From the NCBI GenBank assembly GCA_029690005.1, contig CP121458.1, positions 682,001-746,000 of the forward strand: a stretch of 64,000 nucleotides of DNA. Direction: 5' to 3'. How positions within the stretch are numbered: the first letter of the stretch is position 1; every line of letters begins with the position of its first letter. The position numbers and the translations under genes are program-made. Under the pieces are notes generated by a model, which saw only the letters and a program-made list of their open reading frames with translations, had not been told where the DNA came from and searched no databases. Shown in pieces: positions 1-14,403 of the stretch. Origin of the DNA: Prescottella defluvii (GTDB taxonomy: Bacteria; Actinomycetota; Actinomycetes; Mycobacteriales; Mycobacteriaceae).

Positions 1-1743
<1,743 letters not shown>

Positions 1744-1951
1744 CGGCTCCTCTTCTTCTCAGCAAAACGGTCCTGGTAGAGCCTGCGGACCCCGGGCGTG
1801 CGAAGCGTCGAAGTTCGATGGCTCCGGCGCCACGCACACGCAACCCGTCAAGTCTATAGGTGCAGGTCAGCCAGATCCCGCAGCACTCGCTGATTGTCCG
1901 GCCATTCACCGTCCAGGTGGGTGCGCCGGCGAAGGTGGTGACGGCCGGGTA

Positions 1952-2539
1952 CTACCCGACCGTCGAGCCGAGACGGGTGAGCGCGTACTCGGTGATCGCG
2001 ACCAACGCGCCCTTCGCCGACTCCCGATCGCGGGCGTCGATGGAGAGGATCGGCACGTTCGCCGACACCGCGAGCGCCTGCCGGATCTCCTCGAGCGGAT
2101 ACTGCGGAGCATCGTCGAACTCGTTGACCGCGACCACGAACGGCAGGTTACGGGCCTCGAAGTAGTCGACGGCCGCGAACGATTCCTCCAGCCTGCGGGT
2201 GTCGATCAACACGATCGCCCCGATCGCGCCGCGGACGAGGTCGTCCCACATGAACCAGAACCGCTGCTGTCCCGGCGTTCCGAACAGGTACAGCACCAGG
2301 TCCGGTGCCAGACTGATGCGGCCGAAGTCCATCGCGACCGTCGTGGTCGATTTCTGCGGGATGGCGGTGAGATTGTCCACACCGTCGGAGGCGTTGGTGA
2401 CCAGCGCCTCGGTCCGCAGCGGGACGATCTCCGACACCGCGCCGACCAGCGTGGTCTTGCCGACGCCGAAGCCACCCGCGATGACGATCTTGGTCGAGGT
2501 CACCCGGGCGCGCTGCTGGCTAGATGTTGCGTAGTCCAC
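1952..2539 (-). CDS. Conservon GTP/ATP-binding protein (CvnD type)
   Basis: Small Ras-like GTPase, 195 aa, fourth gene of a conservon. The P-loop GGFGVGKTTL lies near residue 20, a G3-like motif is FGTPGQQRF, and VNEFD stands in the NKxD position. I chose the GTG at 2539 (VDYATSSQQ) because this family starts just before the P-loop and the coding region overlaps the DUF742 gene by 20 bases. A longer reading from 2656 has no conserved sequence. In Streptomyces such proteins form membrane-associated complexes with the sensor kinase, roadblock and DUF742 partners, resembling G-protein signalling. The signal sensed here is unknown. Confidence 0.93.
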   Translation of the reverse strand: MDYATSSQQRARVTSTKIVIAGGFGVGKTTLVGAVSEIVPLRTEALVTNASDGVDNLTAIPQKSTTTVAMDFGRISLAPDLVLYLFGTPGQQRFWFMWDDLVRGAIGAIVLIDTRRLEESFAAVDYFEARNLPFVVAVNEFDDAPQYPLEEIRQALAVSANVPILSIDARDRESAKGALVAITEYALTRLGSTVG

Positions 2540-2900
2540 CGAGGACCCTTTCGATAAGTTCGCGACGTTCCGTATCGCTGGCGTCGTCTTGGAGGGTTGC
2601 CAGGATCCGCAGGTGACCGGACTCGACGAGATCGGCGACGAGCACCCGCGCCACACCGATCGGCACGCCCACTCGGGCGGCTATCTCGGCGAGCGAGGGC
2701 GACTGCGCGCACAGCACGATGATCGTCGCCTCGATGTCCCCCAGGTCCGGGAGTTGATAGTCCCTCAGCGGCAGTGCCTGGATCAGGGCCTCCAGCGCCA
2801 GTTCCACCGCCGGCTTCGTCCGGCCCGAGGTGAGCGAGTACGGGCGTACCAGATTCGGTCCGCGCCTGCTCGCCTCGTTGTACTCGTTGTTCATGTCCAC
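2520..2900 (-). CDS. DUF742 protein (CvnC type)
   Basis: Third gene of the conservon, 126 aa. It has the family features LVRPYSLTSGRT near residue 17, a winged-helix-like middle (SLAEIAARVGVPIGVARVLVADL) and the C-terminal ERRELIERVLGGLRNI. The start is either GTG at 2900 or ATG at 2894, only seven bases after the roadblock stop, so translation is probably coupled. Its 3' end overlaps the GTPase gene by 20 bases. The fold suggests protein or DNA binding, but known members act as adaptors in conservon complexes and no DNA target is established. Confidence 0.92.
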   Translation of the reverse strand: MDMNNEYNEASRRGPNLVRPYSLTSGRTKPAVELALEALIQALPLRDYQLPDLGDIEATIIVLCAQSPSLAEIAARVGVPIGVARVLVADLVESGHLRILATLQDDASDTERRELIERVLGGLRNI

Positions 2901-2907
2901 GGTCCGG

Positions 2908-3348
2908 TCAGGTTCCGAGCATCGACCGCGGCGTGGCCTCCACGGAACTGCCGACCCGCTCGACCAACAGCGCCATCTCGTAGCCGACCTGCCCGATGTC
3001 GCACGACGAGGAGGTCAGCGCGGCCAGGTGCGATCCGTCACCGACGCTCATCAGCAACAGGTAGCCGCGCTGCATCTCGACGACCGACTGGAGCACGCCG
3101 CCCCCGTCGAAGAGGTTCGACACTCCGACCGACAGGCTGGCGAGCCCGGAGGTGACCGCCGCGAGCTGCTCCGCACGATCGATCGGGAGGTGCGCACTGT
3201 TCGCCATGAGAAGGCCGTCCGCGGATACCAGCACGGCGTGCGAGACGCCCGGGATCTCCCTGGCGAAGTTCGAGATCAGCCAGTCGAGCGAGCGGGCGCC
3301 ACCGGATCCCGACTCCCCGTTCGACATGAATCCCTGATCGATGCTCAT
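2908..3348 (-). CDS. Roadblock/LC7 domain protein (CvnB type)
   Basis: Second conservon gene, 146 aa. After a Gly/Ser-rich N-terminus the roadblock fold runs from about residue 20 ([20 protein letters not shown]) through [10 protein letters not shown] and LQRAEQ-like helices to the C-terminal strand. Roadblock proteins are small dimers that regulate Ras-like GTPases; here the GTPase is encoded two genes downstream. The start codon overlaps the kinase stop as ATGA (3345-3348), so the two are translationally coupled. Confidence 0.94.
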   Translation of the reverse strand: MSIDQGFMSNGESGSGGARSLDWLISNFAREIPGVSHAVLVSADGLLMANSAHLPIDRAEQLAAVTSGLASLSVGVSNLFDGGGVLQSVVEMQRGYLLLMSVGDGSHLAALTSSSCDIGQVGYEMALLVERVGSSVEATPRSMLGT

Positions 3349-6071
3349 CTGTCTCCTCCGATGCTGGCGCGGTCGGCCGAGCTCGCTGCGCGGCCGTCAC
3401 GAGTTCCCTTTTGGTGGCGGCTCAGTTTCTCCCGGACAGCCTCCGGGTCGCGCAGCCGTCGACGGGCCGCGCCCTGGTCACCGACGTCGACTGTGCCCGG
3501 CACCAGCCGGTGCCCCGGGCTGCGCTGCGGCAAGCCGGATTCTGTCCGGGACTCCACGGGCGCCTCGCCGGCCCGATGGGCCGCGGTCCATCCCTCGTCG
3601 GCCGCGGACGTCCATTCGAATTTTCCGATGTTCCCGGATTCGGTCGGGTCTGTGAGCCAGTCCGTGACCATGCCGGAGAAGATCGGCGTCCCGGTGGACG
3701 TAACATCCTGGGACGCAGTGGGATTCGGTCGAGCCTGGAAGAAGGATGCGGTCTTGGCGGCGTTGCCCAGGTAGCGGTGACGCCGCACCCGCGGCGAGTC
3801 GTCGACCGCCTCGGCGTGCGCGGGCACTGCCGAGTCGCCGCCAGCGGGCACCGGCACGACCGGTTCGGACACCGGCGGCGGTGTCGGCTCGGCTACCGGC
3901 GCGGGTGGCGGAGCCGTGTACGGCTGCACGGACTCGTGTTGCGCCGGGACCGGATCCGCCGGGACCGGTGCGGGACCGCCGGCGCCGGGAGCGCGCTGCG
4001 GCAGGCCCGTCGCGCCCGGAGTCCGCTGCGGCAGGACCATCGCGCCGGGAGTCCGCTGCAGCACGCCGGCGTCCGGATTGACCGCGGGCGCGGGCTCCTG
4101 CCGGACGGGATCGATGACCAGTTTCGGCATCGCCCCGGACGGGACGATGTTCACCTGCGGCAGCCCCGCGGTGTCGATGCGCGGGAAGGGACCGGTCGAC
4201 GGCATCTCCACCGGCGAGACCAGCAGGGTGGCGGGCAGGTGCGCGCTCGCGGTGACGCCCTGGTCGGACGGTCCCTGGTGCGTCGACCGCAGGCGGACCG
4301 TGAGTCCGTGGCGGGCGGCGAGACGACCGACCACGAACAGGCCCATGTGCCGGGCCGTCTCCGGACCGACCATGCCACCCGACGCCAGACGCTCGTTGAC
4401 CTCGTCGAAGCGTTCGGTGGGCATACCGATTCCACTGTCGGCGATCTCGATCAGCACGCCGCCGTCGACCGAGCGGGCGAACGTGATCCGCACCATGCTG
4501 TCCGGCGGCGAGGCGCGCAGCGCATTGTCGAGGAGTTCGGCGATCAGATGCACGACGTCGGCCGCGGCGGCACCGCTCAACGCGCCCTGAGGGGTGGACC
4601 CGACCTGCACGCGCTGGTAGTCCTCGACCTCGGACATCGCGGCGCGCACGAGGTCACCGAGCTGGACCGGCTCGGACTGTGCGCGGCGGACGCGGTTGCC
4701 GGAGAGGATCAGCAGGTTGTCGCCGTTGCGGCGCATGCGGGCCGCGAGGTGGTCGAGCCGGAACAGGCTCTCGAGCCGCTTGGGGTCCTTCTCCTCGAAC
4801 TCGAGGCTCTCGATCAGGCCCAGCTGCTGGTCGACCAGCGACTTGCTGCGCCGGGCGAGGGTCTCGAACATGTCGCCGATCTGGAGCCGGAGGTGTGCCT
4901 GTTCACCGGCCAGCCGGAGCGCCTGGCCGTGCATGTCGTCGACGGCCCGCGCGAGCTGGCCGATCTCCTCGGTGGTGTACACGGGGATCGGGTCGAACTC
5001 GGTGACCGCAGCACTGTCGCCGACCTTGATCCGTTCGATCGCGTCGGGAAGATCGGTGTTGGCAACCTCGAGCGTTCCGCGCCGGAGCCGGCGAATCGGG
5101 CGGATCAGTGACCGCGCGACCAGCACGCCCAGCAAGATCGTCGCGAGCAGCGTCACGAGCACCACCGCGGCGGCCTGTATCGCGGACGTCTTCGTCTCGT
5201 CGGCGCGGGCGGCCACCGTGTCGGCGATGGTGTTGGAGGTCTGTCCGACGAGCGTGGTGTAGTCGGCGACGCTGGGCATCATCAGCTCACGCAGCTCGAC
5301 ATGCGGCATCTGACCGAGTTTGGCGGCGGTGACCAACTTGTACCGCGTCTGTGCTGATTCCCGAATCTGTTCCAGCAGCGACGACGACTCCGGGTACGCG
5401 CGCATCATGGAGTCGACCGTCGCGAGCTCGGCGCCCGTCGCCGCGATCATGTCGTACGGCGGCACGGTCGGGTCCATGATGTGTTTCATCATGCCCGCGA
5501 CCTGGTCGGCGAGGTCCTTCTGCGCGGACCCCAGGTCCAGGAGCTGGCGGTAGGCGACGATGACGGCGGGGTCGTCGATGGGGCCGACGATCTTGTCGAC
5601 GACACCCATCAGGTCCGCGACGACCTTCGCGGTCTCGGCTGGCAGGTCCGGGCGGGCCACCGTGCCGGACTTGATGTCGGCCACGAGGCTCTCGATCGTG
5701 GCCAGCGAGGACCGGACCGTGTCGGCCAGCTCGGTGGGCAACGCCGGATTGTCGGCGGCGGCTCGAGCCGCGACGACCGATTCATTGAAGTCGGTGAGGT
5801 CCGACGCCTTGAACGTATTGACCGCGTAGCCGGCGGAGAGAAGGCCGTAGTCGGTGGCGAGCGTGACGATGTCGGGAACACCACCGACCCTGTCCGCCGC
5901 CGCCTGGTAATCGATCGCGCGACTGAGCTGGTCCTGCACCTGCAGACCGCCCAGCACCATCGCGACGGTGATGGGGAGCGCGACCACCGCGGTGACCTTC
6001 CACCGCAGGCCCCAGCCCTCGAGGTTCCACAGCCGCGAGAGCCTGCTGCCAGGCCCCGTTTGGGTCTTCAT
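3345..6071 (-). CDS. Nitrate/nitrite-sensor-like histidine kinase (CvnA type)
   Basis: Membrane sensor kinase of 908 aa, first gene of the conservon. Start ATG at 6071 (MKTQTGPGS); upstream in-frame sequence looks non-coding. TM1 spans about residues 25-45, then a long extracytoplasmic NIT-like sensor region, TM2 about 299-320, HAMP, a dimerisation segment with [10 protein letters not shown], and an ATPase domain with N-box [10 protein letters not shown] (about 513) and G-box DSGIGMP (about 547). After about residue 655 there is a Pro-rich tail with repeated RTPGA motifs, possibly a scaffold. No response regulator is adjacent; output is expected through the roadblock/DUF742/GTPase partners. 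Confidence 0.93.
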   Translation of the reverse strand: MKTQTGPGSRLSRLWNLEGWGLRWKVTAVVALPITVAMVLGGLQVQDQLSRAIDYQAAADRVGGVPDIVTLATDYGLLSAGYAVNTFKASDLTDFNESVVAARAAADNPALPTELADTVRSSLATIESLVADIKSGTVARPDLPAETAKVVADLMGVVDKIVGPIDDPAVIVAYRQLLDLGSAQKDLADQVAGMMKHIMDPTVPPYDMIAATGAELATVDSMMRAYPESSSLLEQIRESAQTRYKLVTAAKLGQMPHVELRELMMPSVADYTTLVGQTSNTIADTVAARADETKTSAIQAAAVVLVTLLATILLGVLVARSLIRPIRRLRRGTLEVANTDLPDAIERIKVGDSAAVTEFDPIPVYTTEEIGQLARAVDDMHGQALRLAGEQAHLRLQIGDMFETLARRSKSLVDQQLGLIESLEFEEKDPKRLESLFRLDHLAARMRRNGDNLLILSGNRVRRAQSEPVQLGDLVRAAMSEVEDYQRVQVGSTPQGALSGAAAADVVHLIAELLDNALRASPPDSMVRITFARSVDGGVLIEIADSGIGMPTERFDEVNERLASGGMVGPETARHMGLFVVGRLAARHGLTVRLRSTHQGPSDQGVTASAHLPATLLVSPVEMPSTGPFPRIDTAGLPQVNIVPSGAMPKLVIDPVRQEPAPAVNPDAGVLQRTPGAMVLPQRTPGATGLPQRAPGAGGPAPVPADPVPAQHESVQPYTAPPPAPVAEPTPPPVSEPVVPVPAGGDSAVPAHAEAVDDSPRVRRHRYLGNAAKTASFFQARPNPTASQDVTSTGTPIFSGMVTDWLTDPTESGNIGKFEWTSAADEGWTAAHRAGEAPVESRTESGLPQRSPGHRLVPGTVDVGDQGAARRRLRDPEAVREKLSRHQKGTRDGRAASSADRASIGGDR

Positions 6072-6258
6072 CGTCCAAGCTCGCTTTCCACCCCAGGCCC
6101 GGCGCGAGTAGTCGCACTCGTGCCCTCCCCGGACCCCATAACAAGTTTGGCCGGAGGGAGTTGAGGCAGACTCCGAGGCCGCACCGGAGTCTAAATGCGC
6201 CGAGCCGAGCAAAGAAGTGATTGAAGTCACATCTGCCCGGCTCGGTGCATCGGATCAC

Positions 6259-8525
<2,267 letters not shown>

Positions 8526-9449
8526 TTAGGCAGAACCGGCCACACCGCTGTCCGGCGCGCTTTCGGCGCGAAGATCATCCACGAACGCCGCCGTCAGCCG
8601 GGCCACGTCCGCGCCGTGTGAGATCGGTGACCAGTGACCTGCGGGCAGTTCCCGTCGGCGCAGGTCCAAAACCCACCGTTCGGTGTCCTCGTATCCGACG
8701 GGCCGAACCGCCTTGTCACGGCGGTTGAGCACCAACTGGACGGGCACGTCGGTCCGGCGTTCCCGCGGGTGACGCAGCCGCGGCCGGATGTTGGCCCGGT
8801 ACCGCTTGAGGCCGGTAACCATGTCCGCCGCCAGCGTCGGCGCGGGCCGCACGAGCGCCGGGTCCACGCCGTCGAAGTACTTCAGGAACGTCGGCCAGAT
8901 CCGCCACAGACCCAGCCGGAACGGCAGGGTGCCGACGACGGGGATCTGGAACAAAACCGTGTACGCCGACGCCACGGCCTGCGCCAGCGGACCGGCGGGC
9001 CGCCCCTGCGAGAGCCGACGCCGCATCCACGTCCCCAGGTGGTCGAGGTTCGGCCCCGAGATCGACGTGTACGACGCGATCCGCTGCTCGGCCCCCGGCT
9101 CGCACACCGCCTCCCAGGTCTCCACCGAGCCCCAGTCGTGGGCGAGCACGTGCACCGGGGCGTCCGGGCTGACGGCGTCGATCACCGCGAACAGGTCACG
9201 CGCCAGGTGCGGCAGCGCGTACGACGACACCGCGCCGGGTGTGCTGCTGGCGCCGGCGCCGCGGGTGTCGTAGCTGACGATCCGGAACCGGTCCGCCAGG
9301 TGCGGGATCACGTGCTGCCACAGGTCGTGGGTGTCGGGCCAACCGTGCACCAGCACCAGCGTCTCGCCGGCGGGGTTGCCCTGCTCGTACACCGCGAGCC
9401 GGACGTCGCCGGACGTGACGAAGCGGGGTTCCGCGTGGAGCACACTCAT
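8526..9449 (-). CDS. Alpha/beta hydrolase, epoxide hydrolase-like
   Basis: 307-aa alpha/beta hydrolase. HGWPDTHDLW is the oxyanion-side motif near residue 35, and the nucleophile elbow AHDWGS near 104 carries Asp rather than Ser, as in epoxide hydrolases and haloalkane dehalogenases. The late catalytic histidine is in AGHWSPISH near 273. It lies 25 bases downstream of a ferredoxin-linked reductase and is the last gene of a three-gene operon read away from dciA. The substrate is unknown; a role in xenobiotic or lipid metabolism is only inferred from its partners. Confidence 0.85.
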   Translation of the reverse strand: MSVLHAEPRFVTSGDVRLAVYEQGNPAGETLVLVHGWPDTHDLWQHVIPHLADRFRIVSYDTRGAGASSTPGAVSSYALPHLARDLFAVIDAVSPDAPVHVLAHDWGSVETWEAVCEPGAEQRIASYTSISGPNLDHLGTWMRRRLSQGRPAGPLAQAVASAYTVLFQIPVVGTLPFRLGLWRIWPTFLKYFDGVDPALVRPAPTLAADMVTGLKRYRANIRPRLRHPRERRTDVPVQLVLNRRDKAVRPVGYEDTERWVLDLRRRELPAGHWSPISHGADVARLTAAFVDDLRAESAPDSGVAGSA

Positions 9450-9474
9450 GAAAGTTCCTCCCAGGTAGGATGAT

Positions 9475-10595
9475 TCAGAGATCGAGGATCAGACGGCCGC
9501 CGTCGGCGCGGGAGACACAGATCAGCATGTGGTCCTCCCGTTCCTGCGGGGTGAGCCGGTTCTCGCGGTGGTCGGGCGTGCCCGACAGCACCCGCACCTT
9601 GCAGGTGCCGCAGAAACCCTGCTGGCACGAGTAGCCGACGCCGGGCTGCCGCTCCTTGATCACCGCGAGCGCGGACTCGTCGGCGGGCACCTCGAGCACC
9701 TCGCCGGTGCTCACCAACTGCACCTCGAACGGCGCCCCGCCCAGCACCGGCGGCGGCCCGAACCGCTCGAAGTGCAGCGCCGCGGCGCCGAGTCGGCGAA
9801 GCCGCCGCGGATCGCGTCGAGCATCGGTGTGGGTCCGCAGCAGTACACCGCTCCCCCGTCCGGTGCGGCGCCGAGCAGGTCGGCGACGGTGGGCAGACCG
9901 TATTCGTCGTCGGGGCGGACGAACACCCGGTCCGCTTCCCACGTCGCGATCTCGTCGAGGAACGGCATGGACTCGCGGGAGCGCCCGGAATAGACGAAAT
10001 GCCAATCCATTCCGGTCCGGCGGGCGGCCCGCACCATCGCGACGATCGGGGTGATGCCGATGCCACCGGCGACGAACAGCGCGCGGCCCTCGGGTACGAA
10101 CGGGAAGCCGTTGCGGGGCCCGCGCACGGTGACGGTGGTGCCGGGCGTCAGCCCGTGCATCTCGATCGACCCGCCCCCGCCGTCGGGAATGGACCGCACG
10201 GCAATCCGGTAGTGCCGCCGGTCGGCCGGGTCGCCGCACAGCGAGTACTGGCGCCGGCGGCCCGACGGGAGGTGGAAGTCGAGGTGACACCCGGGCTGCC
10301 ACGCGGGCAGGTCACCGCCGTCGACGGCCGCGAACGTCACCGCCGCGACGGTCTCGTCGGCAGCGACGATCGTGCGCTCGGTGACGATCAGCGTCATCGC
10401 GGCGTCCGGGTTGTGTCCGGCGACGGCGGGGTCGTAGTCGTACGCCGCGAGCACCCGCAGGTACTTGTCGGCGGCGGCCTCGACGATCGCCATCGCCCGG
10501 TCGGGGTGATCGCGCCCCTGCAGGTCGGCCGGCGGCGTCGATCGCGTCAGCGCCTCCGGCCGGGTCAGGAGGTCGCGCACACGGGGAAACCTCAC
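9475..10595 (-). CDS. PDR/VanB-type ferredoxin reductase with C-terminal 2Fe-2S domain (frame break near 9790)
   Basis: Electron-transfer protein of about 373 aa once the break is joined. Order: N-terminal extension, FMN/FAD-binding barrel with RRQYSLCGDP, NAD-binding domain with GGIGITPIVAMV and YCCGPTPML, then a plant-type ferredoxin domain with CQQGFCGTCKV and a last Cys in MLICVSRADGG. One base is missing where FADSAP should run into AALHFERFGPP (9785-9800), in a GC-rich stretch; the downstream domain is fully conserved, so I suspect an error. Start GTG at 10595 overlaps the upstream hydrolase stop (GTGA). It probably feeds electrons to an oxygenase or to the di-iron-like partner. Confidence 0.88.
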
Positions 10596-11515
10596 CGCGC
10601 CGCCGCCCGTGCCGCCGGGGACGACGCCAGGTACGCGACGGCCTGCGCGGTCGAGCCCTCCTTGCCGGGGTGGTAGTCGCGGCGGAAGTACGCCGACATG
10701 CGCCTGCCCAATTCGATTGTGGTGGGCAGGGTTCCACGACGACCGGAGGCACGGAAGTCGGAGTAGCGCGGGCGGCGACGGCTCGGCGCCCAGTTCTGCA
10801 GTTCGGGATCGTTGCGCATCAGGAAGCGGGTGCCGCGCACCCACAGCCACACGATCAACGGCGTGACGATCAGCTGCGTGCGGATCCGCCGCACCTCGCG
10901 CTTGTCGAAGTAGCGCATCACGTCGTACGCGACGGAGCGGTGCTCGACCTCCTCGGCGCCGTGCCAGCGCAGCAGGTCGAGCATGGTCGGGTGGATGCCG
11001 GCGCGGTCGAGCCCGTCGGCGTTGAGCACCCAGTCCCCGAGGAACGCGGTGATGTGCTCGACGGCCGCGATGATCGCGAGGCGCTCGATGAGGTGGTTCT
11101 GCGCGCGGCGTCCGACGAGCGGCTTGGGGCCGAGCAGCTTCTGGAATGCCCAGTGCATCTGGTCGGTGTACGGCGTCGGGTCCAGCCCCTTCGCTTCCAG
11201 GTGCTCGAGGACGCCCGTGTGGGCACCGGCGTGCATCGCCTCCTGCCCGATGAACCCGACGACGTCCTCGCGCAGCTTCTCGTCGTCGATGAGCGGCAGC
11301 GCCTCCTTGTAGGTGGCGACGAACCACTCCTCACCGGCCGGCAGCAGCAGGTGCAGGACGTTGAGGACGTGCGTCGTGAACGGATCGCCCGGCATCCAGT
11401 GCATGGGGAGGTCCGACCAGTCGAACTCGACGTTCCGGGCCTGCAACAGGATGTGATCGGGCTCGAGCTGGTCCGGCTCGGTCGCGGGTGTGTGCGCTAC
11501 GGAAGTGACCGCCAT
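10592..11515 (-). CDS. Predicted metal-dependent hydrolase (PF10118-like)
   Basis: 307-aa protein rich in conserved Glu and His: GEEWF near residue 61, EAMHAGAHTGVLEHLE near 92-107, AAVEHITAFLGDW near 148-160 and GAEEVEHRSVAYDVM near 185-200. This Glu/His spacing resembles ferritin-like di-iron proteins, and the family is annotated as predicted metal-dependent hydrolase. First gene of the operon with the reductase and alpha/beta hydrolase. Redox partnering with the adjacent ferredoxin-type reductase suggests an oxygenase-like reaction, but this is inference. Confidence 0.85.
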   Translation of the reverse strand: MAVTSVAHTPATEPDQLEPDHILLQARNVEFDWSDLPMHWMPGDPFTTHVLNVLHLLLPAGEEWFVATYKEALPLIDDEKLREDVVGFIGQEAMHAGAHTGVLEHLEAKGLDPTPYTDQMHWAFQKLLGPKPLVGRRAQNHLIERLAIIAAVEHITAFLGDWVLNADGLDRAGIHPTMLDLLRWHGAEEVEHRSVAYDVMRYFDKREVRRIRTQLIVTPLIVWLWVRGTRFLMRNDPELQNWAPSRRRPRYSDFRASGRRGTLPTTIELGRRMSAYFRRDYHPGKEGSTAQAVAYLASSPAARAAAR

Positions 11516-11598
11516 GACTGCTCCCAGCTACTCACACAGGGCCGATCCACCGTTCCGCGGCAGCATCGTGACCCAGTTCACTCAACGAAATTGAGGTA

Positions 11599-11609
11599 AC
11601 TGTAACAGT
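11599..11609. promoter_or_regulatory. Small palindrome upstream of the hydrolase/reductase operon
   Basis: ACTGTAACAGT is a perfect 5-1-5 dyad in the 116 bases between dciA and the metal-dependent hydrolase. It sits in an AT-richer stretch (11590-11625) that includes several GGTAA repeats, unusual for this genome. It is a candidate operator or promoter region for the operon read leftwards. No regulator gene is adjacent, so the binding protein is unknown. Confidence 0.35.
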
Positions 11610-11631
11610 AGGTAATAGGTAAAACCAGGGG

Positions 11632-12177
11632 TCAGCCGTACGTGTCCCGCGGACCTCGGCCCGGAATGTGCCGTTCACCCTTTCGCCAGCTCGGCGCGGT
11701 GGGACCGGTGATCCGCAGCGACTTCACCACCCCGTTCCCCACCGCCGCCGCGATCTTGGCGAGGATCTGCGACTGCATCATCCGCAGCTGCGTCGCCCAC
11801 GCCGTCGACTCCGCCGACACGCTCAGCACGCCGTCCCGCAGGCCCGTCGGCTCCGCGTGCGACGCGATGTCCGGCCCGACCACGTCGGCCCACCGACCCA
11901 GCACGGTGCCCTCCGACACTTGCGACGACCAGCCGCGCTGCTTCGACACCGCGCTGACGAGCGCACCGAACGGCTGCGGGTCGCGCTCGTCCGGGCCCGC
12001 GCCCGACCACGACCGGCGCCGCGACCGCAGCGCGCGGATGCCGCCGGTGCGCGGCGACGAGCGTCCGTGCCCCACCGACTTCCCCTTGGCTTTCGCGGCC
12101 GCCCGCGCCTCCTCGAGCGCCCGCCGGGCCAGATCGATGCCCTTCAGTTCGGGCTGCTCGGGTTCTTGGCCGGTCAC
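11632..12177 (-). CDS. dciA: DUF721 protein, DciA-like helicase-loading factor
   Basis: 181 aa. The N-terminal part is basic and Ala-rich; the DUF721 domain (about residues 70-165) contains [29 protein letters not shown] and the strand [15 protein letters not shown]. DciA proteins load the replicative helicase in bacteria lacking DnaC or DnaI. Start GTG at 12177 overlaps the recF stop as GTGA, the usual recF-dciA coupling. In mycobacteria gyrB follows directly; here a foreign-looking operon is inserted after it. Confidence 0.93.
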   Translation of the reverse strand: MTGQEPEQPELKGIDLARRALEEARAAAKAKGKSVGHGRSSPRTGGIRALRSRRRSWSGAGPDERDPQPFGALVSAVSKQRGWSSQVSEGTVLGRWADVVGPDIASHAEPTGLRDGVLSVSAESTAWATQLRMMQSQILAKIAAAVGNGVVKSLRITGPTAPSWRKGERHIPGRGPRDTYG

Positions 12178-13400
12178 CGGTCCCCTCCCGTCGTGATGGT
12201 CCCGACGACGGGGGTGATCTGAGAGATCCGCCCGTGGTCGGTGTCGTGAGCCGCCACCCCGAAGCGGGTGGCGGACAGCTCGTCGGGCACGTCCTCCGGC
12301 ACGGCCGCTGTGATGAGGACCTGTTCGGCCGCGGCGGCGACGCCCGCGAGCGCGGTCCGGCGCTTGCGGTCCAGCTCGGCGAAGACGTCGTCGAGCATCA
12401 GGACCGGATCGCTGCCGTCCGCACGCAGCAGGAAGAACGCGCCGAGCCGCATCGACAACGCATACGACCACGATTCACCATGGCTGGCAAAGCCTTTCGC
12501 AGGCTGGTCGCCGAGGAACAACTCGAGGTCGTCGCGGTGCGGGCCGACGAGGCACACCCCGCGCTCGATCTCCCGCTGCCGCATCACCGACAACTCGTGC
12601 AGGAAACTCGCCTCCAGCAGTTCGACGTCGTCGCGCTCGGGTGCCCTCGAGGGATCGAGCAATTCGGGCGGCAGCGAGGTGCCGAGGCTGCTCTTGTAAC
12701 GCACCGACGCCGGACGCGACTCGGGCGCCAACGACCGGTACGACGTCACCAGGTGCGGCGCCAGGTCGTGGACCAGTCGCAGCCGCGCCTCCAGCAGCTG
12801 GGCGCCGTGCGCCGCGAGATGCCCGTCCCAGACATCAAGTGTTGCAAGGGCACTCGCGCCGTCCGACGACCGTGCGCCGCGCCGCAGCGCGCCGCTCGCG
12901 GTCTTGAGCAGCGCCGACCGCTGCCGCAGCACCTTGTCGTAGTCCGCGCGCACCGCGGCCATCCGCGGGATCCGGGAGGTGAGCAGTTCGTCGAGGAACC
13001 GGCGCCGGTCCCCCGGGTCGCCGCGCACCAGCGACAGGTCCTCGGGGGCGAACAGCACCGTCTGCAGGATGCCGACGATCTCCCGCGGCCGCCGCGCCGG
13101 CGACTGGTTGATCCGGGCGCGGTTGGCCTTCCCGTCGTTGATCTCGATGTCGATGCCCAGTTCGCGACCGTGGTTGACCACCAGCGCACCCGCGTACGCC
13201 TGCGTCGCGCCCGCCCGGATCAGCGGCGCGTCGCTCGACACCCGGTGCGACGACAGCGTCGACAGGTAGCCCAGCGCCTCGAGCAGGTTGGTCTTGCCGT
13301 GGCCGTTGCGGCCGACGAACACGGTGCATCCGGGCGTGAGATCGACCGTGACGGCATCCCACGACCGGTAGTCACGGAGGGAGAACTTGCGGACGAACAC
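12174..13400 (-). CDS. recF: DNA replication and repair protein RecF
   Basis: 408-aa SMC-like ATPase that helps load RecA at gapped DNA. Walker A GRNGHGKT at about residues 30-37, ABC signature region [14 protein letters not shown] near 315, Walker [12 protein letters not shown] near 345. Start GTG at 13400 ([11 protein letters not shown]) lies inside the 3' end of gnd. Order dnaN-gnd-recF-dciA matches mycobacteria. No frame break. Confidence 0.97.
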   Translation of the reverse strand: MFVRKFSLRDYRSWDAVTVDLTPGCTVFVGRNGHGKTNLLEALGYLSTLSSHRVSSDAPLIRAGATQAYAGALVVNHGRELGIDIEINDGKANRARINQSPARRPREIVGILQTVLFAPEDLSLVRGDPGDRRRFLDELLTSRIPRMAAVRADYDKVLRQRSALLKTASGALRRGARSSDGASALATLDVWDGHLAAHGAQLLEARLRLVHDLAPHLVTSYRSLAPESRPASVRYKSSLGTSLPPELLDPSRAPERDDVELLEASFLHELSVMRQREIERGVCLVGPHRDDLELFLGDQPAKGFASHGESWSYALSMRLGAFFLLRADGSDPVLMLDDVFAELDRKRRTALAGVAAAAEQVLITAAVPEDVPDELSATRFGVAAHDTDHGRISQITPVVGTITTGGDR

Positions 13401-14321
13401 TAGCCTTCGGTCGCCGTTCCCTGGTCGGCGGCGCCGAACCTCCGGCTCGCCGGACGGGATGCTTGCCGAACTGGTTACGCAGCGCCGACACCGCCTTCAT
13501 CGCCGGCGAGTCGGGCTGGCGCGACGCGAACCGGGCGAACAGCGCCGCGGAGATGACCGGTGCGGGCACGGCGTGGTCCAGAGCCTCCTGCACCGTCCAG
13601 CGTCCCTCACCGGAATCCTCTGTGTACCCGGTGATCTCGGCGAACTCGGGATCCTCGGCGAGCGCCTTCACCAGCAGCTCGAGCAGCCACGACCGGACGA
13701 CGGTGCCGTGCGTCCACGCCTGCAGCACGCCGGGCACGTCGGCGATCAGGTCCTCGGCCTCGAGCAGTTCGTACCCCTCGGCGTACGACTGCATCAGCCC
13801 GTACTCGACCCCGTTGTGGACCATCTTGGCGTAGTGCCCGGCCCCGACCGGGCCGGCGTGCACGAAGCCACCGGCGCGGTCGCCGGCCGGGCGCAGCGCG
13901 TCGAAGATCGGCATCGCCCGCTCGACGTCGGCGTCCGTGCCGCCGACCATCAGCCCGTATCCCTCGTCGAGGCCCCAGATGCCACCGGAGACACCGCAAT
14001 CCAGAAATCCGATGCCCTCGGTAGCGAGCTGGTCGGCATGCGGTCGATCGTCGGTGTAACGGGAGTTGCCGCCGTCGATCACCAGGTCGTCCGGCCCCAG
14101 CACAGCCGCCAGTTCAGCGATCGTGCTCCGGGTGATCTCCCCGGCCGGCACCATCACCCACACGATCCGCGGCGCCGCCAGCGACGACGCCAGCTCGGCC
14201 AGCGAGGCGACGTCGGTGACCTCCGGGCGCGGGTCGTAGCCGACGACGTCGTGCCCCGCGCCCGCAACCGGGCGCGCATGTTGAAACCCATCCTGCCGAG
14301 TCCGACCAGTCCGAGCTGCAT
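13372..14321 (-). CDS. gnd: 6-phosphogluconate dehydrogenase, NAD-type short form (frame break near 14255)
   Basis: Oxidative decarboxylation of 6-phosphogluconate to ribulose 5-phosphate. About 316 aa after joining, the length of the short bacterial GndA class. Rossmann motif GLVGLGRMG at the N-terminus; then [37 protein letters not shown] and [19 protein letters not shown] with the catalytic Lys and His-Asn. The break follows RARLRARG, where a run of four G appears to lack one base. The C-terminus overlaps recF by 29 bases. Its place between dnaN and recF is typical of actinobacteria. Confidence 0.92.
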
Positions 14322-14403
14322 CGTGAGATGTCCCTCCACTAGTGGTGATTCGAGCGGGGCTCCGAAGTGACCTCGGGGCGGCGCCGGTCGCCGGACGCGC
14401 GGA

